Counted from the stretch's first letter, positions 8,582-17,705 are shown. The stretch is DNA of 64,000 bases from CAWGYT01 sp963826795 (GCA_963826795.1 CAWGYT010000030.1:5379-69378); one strand, 5' to 3'. Numbers and translations: made by a program. Notes: generated by a model from the letters alone, not told the origin.

Positions 8582-9694
8582 TCAGCCGGAGCTTCGCCCT
8601 CCCGCGCCGAACTTGGTTGGGGCGCGGACCGGGCCGGGGTTCGCGATCGGATCGGCGACCCTCGCCCCGGGGCGCGAATCGGTGACTCCGAAGCGACTCG
8701 TTCGAGACGAGGTCTTTGAGCGTTTTGCAATCTGGCCCGCGCGGAACGCCGCCGCGATCGCCGCCGGAATCTGGGCTTCGGCAAGGACGAGCGCCGCGCG
8801 ACGGGCGGTCACGTTTGCTTTCATTTCCTGTTGGCACGCGATCGCCTCCGCGCGACGTGCCTCCGCGTTCGCCCGGGCCATGCGTGTGTCCGCGTCCGCC
8901 TGGTCGCTTTGCAAACGGGCCCCGATGTTTTCGCCGATATCAATCTCCGCGATGTCGATCGAAACGATTTCGAATGCCGTGTTGGAATCGAGCCCGCGTT
9001 CCAGCACGCTGCGCGAGATACGATCGGGCATCTCCATGACTTTCATATGCGTTTCGGAGGATCCGATCGCGGTCAGAATTCCCTGTCCCACGCGGGCAAT
9101 GATCGTTTCTTCGGTCGCCCCACCGATCAAGCGATCGAGGTTCGTGCGAACGGTCACTCGCACTCGAATTCGCAGCTCGACGCCATTTTTTGCGACGGCG
9201 CTCAACGCCGTCCGTCCGCTCGCTTGAACATCGGGACAGTCGATCACTTTGGGCGAGACGCTGATGCGCACCGCATCCAGCACGTCACGTCCGGACAGGT
9301 CGATCGCCGCCGCGCGGTCGAAGTCCAGGTCGATGCCCGCGCGATGAGCGGCGATAATCGCGCGCAGCACGTGCATCACATCACCGCCGGCCAGGAAGTG
9401 CGCCTCAAGCCGCGCCGTGCTCATCCCCCGCTGACGGTCAACGCTCAGACCGGCCTGACCGCCCATAATTTTCGCCGTCACGATCATGCTCGGCTTGACG
9501 CCGCGGAAACCCATCCCGATCAGGCTTGCGAAGCTGACGTCGGCATTGGCCATGTAGGCCTGAATCCAAAGTGCTCCGTAGTTGAAGAAGACAAGAGACG
9601 CGACCAGGCCGCCGAAGATCATCACGGCGATGCCAGCGATCACGATCGCGTTGGCCATCGACATGGCGGCCAGCTGACTCACAGCAGTAAACAC
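8582..9694 (-). CDS. floA: Flotillin-like protein FloA
   Basis: 370 residues from a GTG at 9694, chosen because AAAGGA lies six bases upstream; ATG 9664 and 9658 are alternatives. One N-terminal membrane segment (AIVIAGIAVMIFGGLVASLVFF) is followed by the FloA/YqfA body (ADVSFASLIGMGFRGVKPSMIV..., VDCPDVQASG-like SPKVIDCPDV, VELRIRVRVTVRTNLDRLIGGATEETIIARVGQGI) and an Ala-rich coiled coil (MARANAEARRAEAIACQQEMKA). FloA forms oligomeric membrane-microdomain scaffolds at the cytosolic face. The usual NfeD partner is not adjacent. The last 45 residues (Arg/Ser/Pro-rich) do not resemble the common FloA tail. A hairpin-rich leader with an intrinsic terminator lies just upstream. Confidence 0.9.
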   Translation of the reverse strand: MFTAVSQLAAMSMANAIVIAGIAVMIFGGLVASLVFFNYGALWIQAYMANADVSFASLIGMGFRGVKPSMIVTAKIMGGQAGLSVDRQRGMSTARLEAHFLAGGDVMHVLRAIIAAHRAGIDLDFDRAAAIDLSGRDVLDAVRISVSPKVIDCPDVQASGRTALSAVAKNGVELRIRVRVTVRTNLDRLIGGATEETIIARVGQGILTAIGSSETHMKVMEMPDRISRSVLERGLDSNTAFEIVSIDIAEIDIGENIGARLQSDQADADTRMARANAEARRAEAIACQQEMKANVTARRAALVLAEAQIPAAIAAAFRAGQIAKRSKTSSRTSRFGVTDSRPGARVADPIANPGPVRAPTKFGAGGRSSG

Positions 9695-9753
9695 ACGGGA
9701 TCCTTTGTAGGGTGAGGCATGCGTCGGCTTGCTTTCAGCTGGAAGTGAACGCG

Positions 9754-9803
9754 AAAAAAAAAACCGATGTGGCGAAACACCCACGGGAGTTTTGCCACAT
9801 CGG
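9754..9803 (-). terminator. Strong intrinsic terminator reading leftwards, upstream of floA
   Basis: Arms 9764-9778 and 9789-9803 pair over 15 bp with one mismatch around a 10-nt loop. On the minus strand the stem is followed by ten T residues (9763-9754). It lies 60 bp upstream of the floA start and not downstream of any recognised gene, so it ends either a small RNA or a floA leader transcript. Confidence 0.85.
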
Positions 9804-9920
9804 CTTACTTTCTAACGAGCCTCGCGGGATCACCCGGCTGCTCTTTATCGAGTCGTCCGAAACGACGCTCCGGAAAGGTTCGCTGGCCTTTCCTCAGATA
9901 CCCTCCATCGTAGGGTATTC
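9754..9920 (-). ncRNA. Candidate structured RNA or attenuator leader of floA
   Basis: Read on the minus strand, five hairpins follow one another in about 165 nt: ATACCCT/AGGGTAT (9912-9918 with 9898-9904), GGAAAGG/CCTTTCC (9887-9893 with 9872-9878), GTCGT/ACGAC with a 5-nt loop (9862-9866 with 9852-9856), CGGG/CCCG with a 4-nt loop (9833-9836 with 9825-9828), and the terminator stem (9789-9803 with 9764-9778) plus T-run. No protein frame here looks coding. I do not recognise a known riboswitch, SRP RNA, tmRNA or RNase P core. It is either an independent small RNA or the regulated leader of floA; the 5' end is a guess. Confidence 0.45.
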
Positions 9921-9992
9921 GGTCAACAAAACAAGGGCAGGGACGTCGAAAGGGCAGCTCTGGCATGCGACGAGAATCCCCCCCAGTTTGAA

Positions 9993-10416
9993 GTAGCAAC
10001 GAGCGTGAACGACCACGGGGCAAGCCCGTGGCATCTGCGGTCTCTCATGCCCACCGAAAAAAAAGCGCTCCCCACGATACAATACGCCCGAGCCGATTGC
10101 CACAGGCCCGCGCCGATGCCACAGGCCCAAGCCGATGCCACGGGCCCAAGCCGATGCCACGGGCCCGAGCCGATGCCACGGGCTTGCCGCCGTGGACCGT
10201 AACGCTCGCCGCTGCCATCCCTCAGCCACGGCCCGAGCCGATGCCACGGGCTTGCCCCGTGGACCGTAACGCTCGCCGCTACCATCCCTCACCACCCCAA
10301 GCCGATGCCACGGGCTTGCCCCGTGGACCGTAACGCTCGCCGCTACCACCTCGATCCCTCACCACCCCAAGCCGATGCCACGGGCTTGCCCCGTGGACCG
10401 TAACGCTCGCCGCTAC
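9993..10416. repeat. REP array upstream of the transposase
   Basis: One element in reverse orientation at 9993-10034 (head GTAGCAACGAGCGTGA, hairpin CCACGGGGCAAGCCCGTGG, CATC). Then about five degenerate 17-18 bp half units (CCGATGCCACGGGCCCRAG) at roughly 10090-10172, then four forward elements at 10172, 10240, 10304 and 10374, each about 43 bp: GATG, hairpin, ACCGTAACGCTCGCCGCTAC. The last ends 34 bp before the transposase start codon. Confidence 0.9.
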
Positions 10417-10450
10417 AGCCGCAGCAGCTAAAGCAGCGGCCACATCCGCC

Positions 10451-11314
10451 ATGTACATCCAACCCTACGAGCTCGACGAGCTCCGTTTCGCGTACTGCTA
10501 CCGCGTCTACCTCCGCTTCAAAACCCACCGAGCGAAACCGCAGCCCGCGTTGGCCGAGCTCGATCTCGCCTTCCTCAAAGCGATCGCCGATCGCTACGGC
10601 ATCCACATTCTGGAAGCCAACTCCAGCGCCACCGAACTCCTTCTGCTGGCCAGCCTCCGTCCCCAAGAATCGGTCGCCGCCTTCGCAAGCAAGCTGAAAG
10701 GAAACATCAGCAAGTGGTTACGCGAAACGCTCGCGCAGACGACCCCGGCGAACCTGCTCAGCAAGGGCTACTTCGCCTGCACGACCGGCCAAACTGCAGC
10801 GCTGGCGGTTGAACAGTATCTCGAGAACCAAGCCGACCACCACGGTTACGGAACTCGACCGCGTCCACCGATCTACGTCGGCAAGTATGAATTACGTCCT
10901 GCCGACGAGGCGCGGCTGAAGGCGGCCCACGCGCAGACGTTTCTGCAGCACCACCTGGTTTTGGCAAGTTGGCGGCGCAGGGGCGTGTTCTCCGACGAAT
11001 CGGGCAAGGCGGTTGCCGAGTGCTGGCGGCGGCTGTTGAGCGATCGTCCCGCTGCCCCGCTCAAGGTCTCGTTCGTCCCCGATCACGTGCACCTCGCCCT
11101 ACGCGTCCACCCCGTGGTCTCGCCCGCCGCGCTGATTGTCGAGCTGATGAACGCCGCGCAGGAACTCATGTGGGCCGAGTTCGCCAATTCGATCGTCAGG
11201 GCAGGCGCCGAGCGGCTCTGGCAAGCCAGCGCGTATCTGGGGAGTTATGGAGATTTAGAATCCCCGAAGATCGCACGGTATGTCAGGCAATGGGAGGAGC
11301 GGGAGCTGAATTAG
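10451..11314 (+). CDS. REP-associated Y1 (IS200-like) transposase with two Y1-like halves
   Basis: 287 residues with a duplicated look. N-half (1-150): HVHLxVS-like strand degenerated to SATELLLLASLRP (59-71), then the family's LKGNISKWLRE (82-92), GYFACTTG (106-113) and VEQYLENQ with Tyr123 as the expected nucleophile. C-half (150-287): FHLVLA-like HHLVLASWRRRGVF, the intact HUH pair in PDHVHLALR (His212, His214), LMNAAQELMW, and ARYVRQWE with Tyr277. Y1 enzymes act as dimers, with the HUH of one subunit and the Tyr of the other. RAYTs of this kind mobilise or process REP palindromes; palindrome arrays lie immediately on both sides. It is a domesticated-type element rather than a full IS, since no left and right ends of an IS200 are seen. 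Confidence 0.85.
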   Translation: MYIQPYELDELRFAYCYRVYLRFKTHRAKPQPALAELDLAFLKAIADRYGIHILEANSSATELLLLASLRPQESVAAFASKLKGNISKWLRETLAQTTPANLLSKGYFACTTGQTAALAVEQYLENQADHHGYGTRPRPPIYVGKYELRPADEARLKAAHAQTFLQHHLVLASWRRRGVFSDESGKAVAECWRRLLSDRPAAPLKVSFVPDHVHLALRVHPVVSPAALIVELMNAAQELMWAEFANSIVRAGAERLWQASAYLGSYGDLESPKIARYVRQWEERELN

Positions 11315-11318
11315 CACT

Positions 11319-11997
11319 GTAGCTGCGAGCGTGAGCCACCACGGGTCAAGCCCGTGGCATCGGTTTGGGGGGCTGGTGAGAGGGAGGCTCGGTGTACGTA
11401 GCGGCGAGCGTTACGGTCCACGGGTCAAGCCCGTGGCATCGGTTTGGGGGGCTGGTGAGAGGGAGGCTCGGTACGTAGCGGCGAGCGTCGCGGTTGGGTC
11501 GATGCCACGGGCTTGCCCCGTGGTGGCTCACGCTCGCAGCTACCCCACCGCTCGCGACCCCCACTCCCACCGATGCCACGGGCTTGCCCCGTGGTGGCTC
11601 ACGCTCGCAGCTACCCCACCGCCCGCGACTCCCACTCCCACCGATGCCACGGGCTTGCCCCGTGGTGGCTCACGCTCGCAGCTACCCCACCGCTCGCGAC
11701 CCCCACTCCCGCCGATGCCACGTGCTTGCCCCGTGGTGGCTCACGCTCGCAGCTACCCCACCGCCCGCAACCCCCACTCCCACCGATGCCACGGGCTTGC
11801 CCCGTGGTGGCTCACGCTCGCAGCTACCCCACCGCACGCGACCCCCACTCCCACCGATGCCACGGGCTTGCCCCGTGGTGGCTCACGCTCGCAGCTACCC
11901 CACCGCCCGCGACCCCCACTCCCACCGATGCCACGGGCTTGCCCCGTGGTGGCTCACGCTCGCAGCTACGATGCCCCGGTGGTGGCTCACGCTCGCA
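11319..11997. repeat. REP array downstream of the transposase, 71-bp perfect period
   Basis: Two reverse elements at 11319-11361 and 11398-11440 (GTAGCTGCGAGCGTGA or GTAGCGGCGAGCGTTA heads) and a lone head at about 11474. Then seven forward elements beginning 11501, 11572, 11643, 11714, 11785, 11856 and 11927, exactly 71 bp apart. Each is GATGCCACGGGCTTGCCCC-GTGG followed by TGGCTCACGCTCGCAGCTAC and a spacer CCCACCGCYCGCGACCCCC. A truncated element follows at about 11970. The array ends about 15 bp from the stop codon of the HEAT gene. Confidence 0.93.
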
Positions 11998-12013
11998 GCG
12001 ACGAACGGCCGGG

Positions 12014-14162
12014 CTACTTTGGCATCGGTAGGATGATCAGGCCGTTTTCGGGGATTGAGACTTCGCCGGGTTTGCCGTTGATTCGATACTGGATTTTCAG
12101 TTGCTTCGGGCTTCCGGGGACTGGGTCGCCGCCGAATGCGGCGTTGAAGCTGGATGACGGGAGCGTGATGAGCGGCAGGTCTCCTGCTTGTTTTTGGACC
12201 GTCTCGGTTACGTCCCGCTGGGTGGCCCCCGAGCCGTACTGGGCTTTGACGATCTCGAGTTTCACGTTGCCGAATCCCGTTTTGGCGAGGGCTTCGCTGA
12301 CGTCGACGCCGGCGCCGCCTAGCTTTTGGGCGATGACCAGCATTGTTTCCGTCGCCTGGTCTTTCAGCTTGGGGTCGTCGGCCGCGTTGATGGCCAGCTG
12401 GAAGGTGGCGGGGTTGGGGTAGCGTTTCAGCACGTCCAAAACCAACTTCTTCTCTGCGGTCTGACTGGCGGCTTCCATCGCCTGGCGGCACATTTCGGCA
12501 CGTTCTTGATCCGGTAGGACGAACTGCCGAGCGATCCGGATGTAGCCTCTTAGTGCCCGGACCTGGTATTTTTCGCCGGGGGCGGTTTTCGCTAGATCGA
12601 GCAGCACGGGCGCGGCGTCCGCCGTCATCCACTCGCCCAGCAGACGGCTGCTGACGTCTTGCAGTTCGGGGTCATCGTTCTTGGCCGCGGTGCCGAGGGT
12701 CTCGAGTGCCCGGGTTCCTCCCATCGCGCCGAGGACTTCCAGCAGGGCGCTTTTTGTCGAGACGGACGATGTGCGTTCCAGGGCGGCGGCCAGCTGGGTG
12801 GCGCATGCTTCGCGGTCGGGCATCCGCACGCTGGCGGCTTTGAGGGCCTGTCGGGCAGTTGTCGTGTCTTCCGGGTGTTGCGGTTCGACGACCTGCGAAA
12901 TCAAGACCGACAGGTTGTCCAGCTTCACCGTCTCACCCAGGGCCGAGAGGGCGGCCAGGCGGACGGCTCGGTCGCCTTGGTTCAGCGCCTTGAGCAGGGC
13001 GGGGGTTGCGTCGATTCGCCTCTGTCCGACCACTTCGATCAACAACGGGTACACCGGGCCTTTGGCCTCGGACAGCAGCGCGACCAGCTGGCCGTCGACC
13101 TTCTCGCCCGGCAGTTCGGCAAGGGCCGCTCGGGTCGCCTCGGCCAGTTCGGCGTCGGGTTCGGTCGCAATCTCCAGCAGCGTGGCCAGGCACGAGCCGT
13201 CGCCCACGCGTCCGAGTGCGCCGATGGCCGCCAGTCGGACGCGTTTCGGGCCCTCTCCGGCCGCGCGGACGACGGCGGGCAGGACAACGGTTTCCGGACG
13301 GTCGGCCATGGCCTGGATCATCAGGGCGGCTCGGTCGGGAGTTGCTCCTTCCAATTGATTGGCCAGCGCCTTGTCAACTTGGCTGCCCGGAAACTCCCGG
13401 AAGGTGCTCAACGCCAACTGGAACAGCGCCTTGTCGGGCGATTCGAACTGCTCGATCAAGAGCGGAATGCCCTCCTGGCCGCGAGCCAGGATCGCGCCGC
13501 GTGTCGCCTCCAGGATTCTCTGCTGTGGGAACGTCCGCCTGGCGGACTTCGTCATAGATTGCTGTCGCTTCCGCCGATTTGCCTTCTGCCAGTAAACGCT
13601 CGGCGCACAGCACGCAGCCTTCGGCGATTGCCGACCGAACGGCGGGCGAAGCGGATGTCAATGATTGTCGCAGAGCGCTGGCGGCGTTGGCCGTACCAAT
13701 GCGACCGAGGGCAACCGCGGCGGCCGAGGCGACGTCCGCCTCTTGGTCCTGTAGGAAGGTCGTCAAGCGATCCACGGCGTCAACATCGCGCCGCACGCCA
13801 ATTGAATTGATCGTGCCCACCAGCAGCCGGCCACGCAGCGAGTCGGTTGCCGTCCGCAGCGCCTCGTCCGATTCGCTGCCCGGAATCGCTTCCAGCGCGA
13901 TCCGCGCCCACGAGGCCAATTGTTCGTCGGGCAGCAGTCGTGCCAGGTCCGGGACGGCGGCGCTGGAGCCATAAATTGCCAGTTGCTTGCATGTGATGGC
14001 CTTCTCGGATTTCGGCGCGTCCGAGCGAAGTACGGCGAGCAACTCGCTTTCTTTTTCGGGCGATGTACTCGGGCCGTCCGCGTCCACGGCAGTGGCACGC
14101 GTCGCCATGGCGGTGATGGCCATCAAGAGAAGAAAACCAGTCCAGCGGCGATTTGTATGCAT
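12014..14162 (-). pseudogene. Secreted HEAT-repeat protein, interrupted by one frameshift
   Basis: The N-terminal part starts at ATG 14162 (MHTNRRWTGFLLLMAITAMATRATA, signal peptide) and runs in one frame to about 13530 (EATAIYDEVRQADVP). The continuation QQRILEATRGAILARGQEG is in the next frame and runs to 12014. One extra base in the ACAGCAG stretch (13515-13535) explains both. The joined product is about 715 residues of HEAT/PBS-lyase-like helical pairs (for example AIGALGRVGDGSCLATLLEIA and ALSALGETVKLDNLSVLISQV) with a C-terminal non-helical tail ending LIILPMPK. It probably acts as an exported scaffold. It lies directly downstream of a Gfo/Idh/MocA gene on the same strand, a pairing that suggests a common pathway. 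Confidence 0.8.
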
Positions 14163-14386
14163 GGTGATCAGTCCTAAACAAGGAGGACGGCGTGATTGCT
14201 TGAGTTGTCCGCGGTCGGCAAGTGCTCGAGCGGCTCGGTGACGATTCAGCGGAGTCGGCCAATGAGCCAATTGAGCGTTCGCCGGACCTCAAGTGGATTT
14301 CTTCGGTAGGGGCCAAGCGGGCCGGTGGTTGGACGCCGCCTGGTTGCTGCGTAGCCTGGTTGCTGCTGCATGGAGCAATCGCAAGC

Positions 14387-15673
14387 CTACAGTCGCCATG
14401 GTTCGCGGAGTGCTTCCGATCGCAAACGATTCGCCTGTTCGTCATTGATGAATTCGTTCCGCTGCAGGTCGTAGTTGACCTGGCGACCCAAGTGCAGCGC
14501 GATGTTGGCCGCGTGGCAGGCGATGTGCGCGTTGCAGGCGGCGTCCGCGTTGCCCTTGGGTAGGGCGCGTGACTTGACGCAGTCCAGGAAATCCCGCACG
14601 TGGTAGGTGGCCGGATAGCCGCCGATCTCGGCGACCGTGCGACCGGCCAGCAAGGCCGGTGAACTCAACACCATTTTGCCGCTGTCACCGGCTTCGACCC
14701 AACCCGTCTCGCCTTCGAATCGGACCGGGCACGAGCCCAGGGGGATCCAGCCGGTCTCGCGGAAGATCAACTCGACCCCGTTCTCGTAACGGGCGACCAG
14801 CTGACCGTCCTTTGGCGCATCGTATTGAATCGGAGGTGGGCAATCGTCGACGGCCCATTGGCAAAGATCGACACAGTGCGATCCCCATTCCAGGACGCCG
14901 CCGCCGACCAGTCCGCCGCCCTTTTCGAAATTAAAGCCGTCGAGCAGTTTGGCGTTAAACGGTCGCCAGGCTGCGGGGCCGAGATACATATCCCAGTCGA
15001 CCACTTCCGGATTCGGCGCAGGTTCGGCAGGCAGCCAGCCACTCATCATGGCCTGCATCCCGGCCGGGTGCGCGTAGACTTTCTTGAGCTTGCCCAGTTT
15101 GCCGGTTCGCGCCAGTTCGCACGCAAACGCAAAGTGCGGGAGATTTCGTCGCTGCGTGCCTGCCTGGAACACGCGTCCCGTGCGGCGCATGGTTTCTGCC
15201 AGGATCAGGCTTTGAGCGATGTTTTTGGTGACGGGCTTCTCGCAGTACATGTCTTTGCCGGCCTTGGCGGCGGTCATGGCCGCTGTGGCATGCCAGTTCG
15301 GTCCCGTGGCGATCAAGACAGCATCAATATCCTGACGGTCCAGCAACTCGCGAAAGTCGCGAACCATCTCGCAACGCTCGGTGCCGTACTTGCCATCGAC
15401 CATTTTCTTGACGGCAAGGCGGCGGGCTTCTTTGACGTCACAAACGGCAGCGAACTGGACGTCGTCTTGCTCCAGGAAACAGCCCAGATCGTAGGTTCCG
15501 CGATTCCCGATGCCGATGCCGCCGACCACAATCCGCTCACTGGGCGCGACGACCCCGTTCAGCCCGAGGGCCGAGCTGGGAATGATCGTCGGTGCCACCA
15601 TCGCGGCACTCGCAGCCGATACCGTGGTCTTCAAAAACCGACGCCGATGAAGTTGCCTTGGCTTCTTCGACAT
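14387..15673 (-). CDS. TAT-exported Gfo/Idh/MocA-family oxidoreductase
   Basis: 428 residues from ATG 15673 (MSKKPRQLHRRRFLKTTVSAAS), where the twin-arginine signal begins at once; the longer frame to 15940 is noncoding. Rossmann motif GGIGIGNRG (about 51-59), the second strand ending AAVCDV, the EKP motif in DMYCEKPVTKN (catalytic Lys), and the planctomycete C-terminal features DWDMYLGPAAWRPFN, GGGVLEWGSHCVDLCQWA. Family members are NAD(P)-dependent sugar or cyclitol dehydrogenases; exported planctomycete ones have no proven substrate. A 224-bp gap separates it from the downstream HEAT gene. Confidence 0.93.
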   Translation of the reverse strand: MSKKPRQLHRRRFLKTTVSAASAAMVAPTIIPSSALGLNGVVAPSERIVVGGIGIGNRGTYDLGCFLEQDDVQFAAVCDVKEARRLAVKKMVDGKYGTERCEMVRDFRELLDRQDIDAVLIATGPNWHATAAMTAAKAGKDMYCEKPVTKNIAQSLILAETMRRTGRVFQAGTQRRNLPHFAFACELARTGKLGKLKKVYAHPAGMQAMMSGWLPAEPAPNPEVVDWDMYLGPAAWRPFNAKLLDGFNFEKGGGLVGGGVLEWGSHCVDLCQWAVDDCPPPIQYDAPKDGQLVARYENGVELIFRETGWIPLGSCPVRFEGETGWVEAGDSGKMVLSSPALLAGRTVAEIGGYPATYHVRDFLDCVKSRALPKGNADAACNAHIACHAANIALHLGRQVNYDLQRNEFINDEQANRLRSEALREPWRL

Positions 15674-16704
15674 TGCTGATCTCCTGATCAAGTGGATCGC
15701 ATCGCGTCCAGAAAAAGATGCGTTGCGCCGAACACCGCCTGGGTCCTCAAACGCAGCCGACACGAAATGCCTGGATGAACTTAAGTTGACAGCATACCGC
15801 CGTGAGATGCCCCTTACTACATGCATCTGGCCCGTTTCTCGCGTTTTCGACAACTCGAACACGTATCTGCGCGAGCGTCGCGTCGGTGGGCCGACCGTCG
15901 AGGGTTGCCGTCGGCGTCTTTTTCGCCGAACTGGGCACATCGGTCCAGAGTCTCTGGCCTTGGCAAATTATTTTCTCAGAAAGTCTGGGCGCGTACAATC
16001 ATGGAATTCGCAACAGGGGCGGAGGCGTGCTGCCTGCGCAAGGCCGTTTGTCCGCGCCCCGACGACGATGCCCGCCGCTTGCCGGCGGGAGTTTCACGCC
16101 CGCCCCCTGGATAAAGATGCCCGCCGGCGAGCGGCGGGCATCGGGCGATACGGCTTCCGCTGCGGCCCTTAGGCTTGCGGCCGTTAGGCTGACTGCGATT
16201 GAGATATGCTCGTCATTCCAAATCGGACTTCCCTCGGATGAAGGCAACAGTGAACCACTCCCAGGAAAAATGCTCATCTTGGCGGCTCGGGCCAATTCTG
16301 TTGGTTGGCCTGGCGGGATTGGCTCAAGCCCTCGGAACACACGGCTCCTGCGAGCTGCATGCCGACACGCAGGAAATCGTCAACTGCGACGGTTACTCGT
16401 ACCGACCTGGTTGAAGCGGGAGACTCGATCCCGCACGAATAGATTCACGGGGTCACCGGCAAACAGGCCGGCGTTCCGATGCAGGGCTGGAATGCCGCGA
16501 TGTTCGCTGCCATCTTTTTGGCCTGCAAGATAAGCCGGTGCGATAGTCGCCGAGCCGCGTCATTGCGGACCGGCGGAACCGTCGCGTCCGGCGAGATCTT
16601 CCAAGCGGCTCGCCGGCGGATAGAATCAAGGCGGCCCGCGAACCGACCGTCGTAACTTTGCGACGTTCGGCCGTGGGTCCTCTTCTCAAATCAGGCGCAA
16701 GACT
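15674..16704. other. 1-kb intergenic region with REP pair and a doubtful small ORF
   Basis: No convincing gene. It contains a pair of CCCGCCG-type REP hairpins (16067-16142) and a short repeat TTAGGCTTGCGGCCGTTAGGCT at about 16169-16190. One small plus-strand frame, 16238-16414 (58 residues, MKATVNHSQEKCSSWR, then a hydrophobic LGPILLVGLAGLAQAL and a Cys-containing tail), could be a small secreted protein, but I see no ribosome-binding site and do not recognise it. Confidence 0.5.
16067..16142. repeat. Pair of REP hairpins, CCCGCCG type
   Basis: GATGCCCGCCGCTTGCCGGCGGGAG begins at 16067 with a degraded TTTCACGCC head, and the fully palindromic GATGCCCGCCGGCGAGCGGCGGGCATC sits at 16116-16142. 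Same family as 4849-4956. Confidence 0.85.
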
Positions 16705-17685
16705 ATGCAGGGGCGTGCAGTCCGTCTTCTTATGGCGGGGTTTTTTGTCGGCGTTCCCGTGTTCGGACAAGACGCACGAGACAAGGCACCGTCGCCCGCC
16801 ACCGCGCGTCAGGCGGCGGCGGTCTTGGACTTGTCCACGTTTCCGATGGTCGATCCCGATGGTGAGCCTAACGCTCGCGTGATCGCCTCGCAAAACTACT
16901 CGGCCAAGGGCAAGCTCTTGGATGTCGCCCGCAAGGTGCGGGCTCAGTTGTTAGCGGCCGGCTTTCGCGAACTGGACGGCGCGTCTTTCGCTGAGCCATA
17001 TGCCAACGCGACGTACCAGCGCGCGGGTTTCCTGGTCAGCCTGTCCGTTTCGCCGGGCAATAAGCCGGACGTCGTGAGTGTCTCCTTGAAGAACCACGGC
17101 AACCTGAACCTGCAGGCGATTCCCGTTCCCGCCGGCTCAAAGCTGCTATATTCGCTGCCCGTCGCCATCGCCTACGTGAGTGACCTGAGCGTGGAGGAGG
17201 CCGGCAAGGCTTGTCGCCGGCTGTTGGAAGCTCAAGGCTGGGAACCGTTCGGCGAGACGACCGTTTCGTTTTTCGTCAAGAAGAATGCGGTGCGCTTGCA
17301 AGTCATGGTCAACCCGGCTCCGGCCCAAGGCGGGAAGACCGCGATCCAGCTAGTCCCGGAGCAACTCTCGGCGGACTTGCCAGCTCCCGCTGACGCGGAG
17401 TCGCTTCAGTACGCTGATTCCACCGGCGGGATGCTGTTTGACAGTCGAAAATCGCAGGCGGAGCTGATTGCTTACTTCAAGGAAGTCTTGAAAGGGGCAA
17501 CGTGGGAAGCGACCACGGAGAATCCGATCCGGATCGATTTTCGCGATCATCTGATTTTTCGGAACCCCGGCAAGGAATTGATCGAGATCCAGTTCTATCC
17601 GGTGGACGAGAAGATTCGCGTCGATTTGAGGTATCAATCGGCGGCGCAGGTGGAGGCGGCCGCTGAGGCAGAAGGAAAAGAGTGA
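16705..17685 (+). CDS. Secreted protein of unknown function with three similar alpha/beta modules
   Basis: 326 residues. N-terminal signal peptide (AVRLLMAGFFVGVPVFGQ). I do not recognise a named family. Internally it looks like three related modules at about 60-155, 157-235 and 240-320. Each begins with an amphipathic helix (LLDVARKVRAQLLAAGF; AGKACRRLLEAQGW; AELIAYFKEVLKGATW), followed by strand pairs with a shared pattern (FLVSLSVSP; VRLQVMVNP; ELIEIQFYP) and a short closing strand. This suggests a periplasmic ligand or protein-binding role. The stop codon overlaps a TGACCCCTTTTCCC repeat copy. It is convergent with pfkA, 20 bp apart. Confidence 0.75.
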   Translation: MQGRAVRLLMAGFFVGVPVFGQDARDKAPSPATARQAAAVLDLSTFPMVDPDGEPNARVIASQNYSAKGKLLDVARKVRAQLLAAGFRELDGASFAEPYANATYQRAGFLVSLSVSPGNKPDVVSVSLKNHGNLNLQAIPVPAGSKLLYSLPVAIAYVSDLSVEEAGKACRRLLEAQGWEPFGETTVSFFVKKNAVRLQVMVNPAPAQGGKTAIQLVPEQLSADLPAPADAESLQYADSTGGMLFDSRKSQAELIAYFKEVLKGATWEATTENPIRIDFRDHLIFRNPGKELIEIQFYPVDEKIRVDLRYQSAAQVEAAAEAEGKE

Positions 17686-17705
17686 CCCCTTTTCCCAACA
17701 CGTCA

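Noticed and set aside
9754..9920. Known RNA: TPP riboswitch, SRP RNA or RNase P
   Set aside because: Fragments such as CTGAGG, CCAGCGAA and GAGGAAAG look familiar, but the conserved cores and overall size of those RNAs are missing.
11501..11997. CRISPR-like array
   Set aside because: The period is regular, but the spacers are identical repeats rather than unique sequences, each unit is a REP hairpin, and no cas gene is present.
10005..12036. Proline/histidine-rich repeat proteins in the REP arrays
   Set aside because: Frames such as those at 11331-12422 only translate the tandem palindromes (RACPVVAHARSYP repeats).
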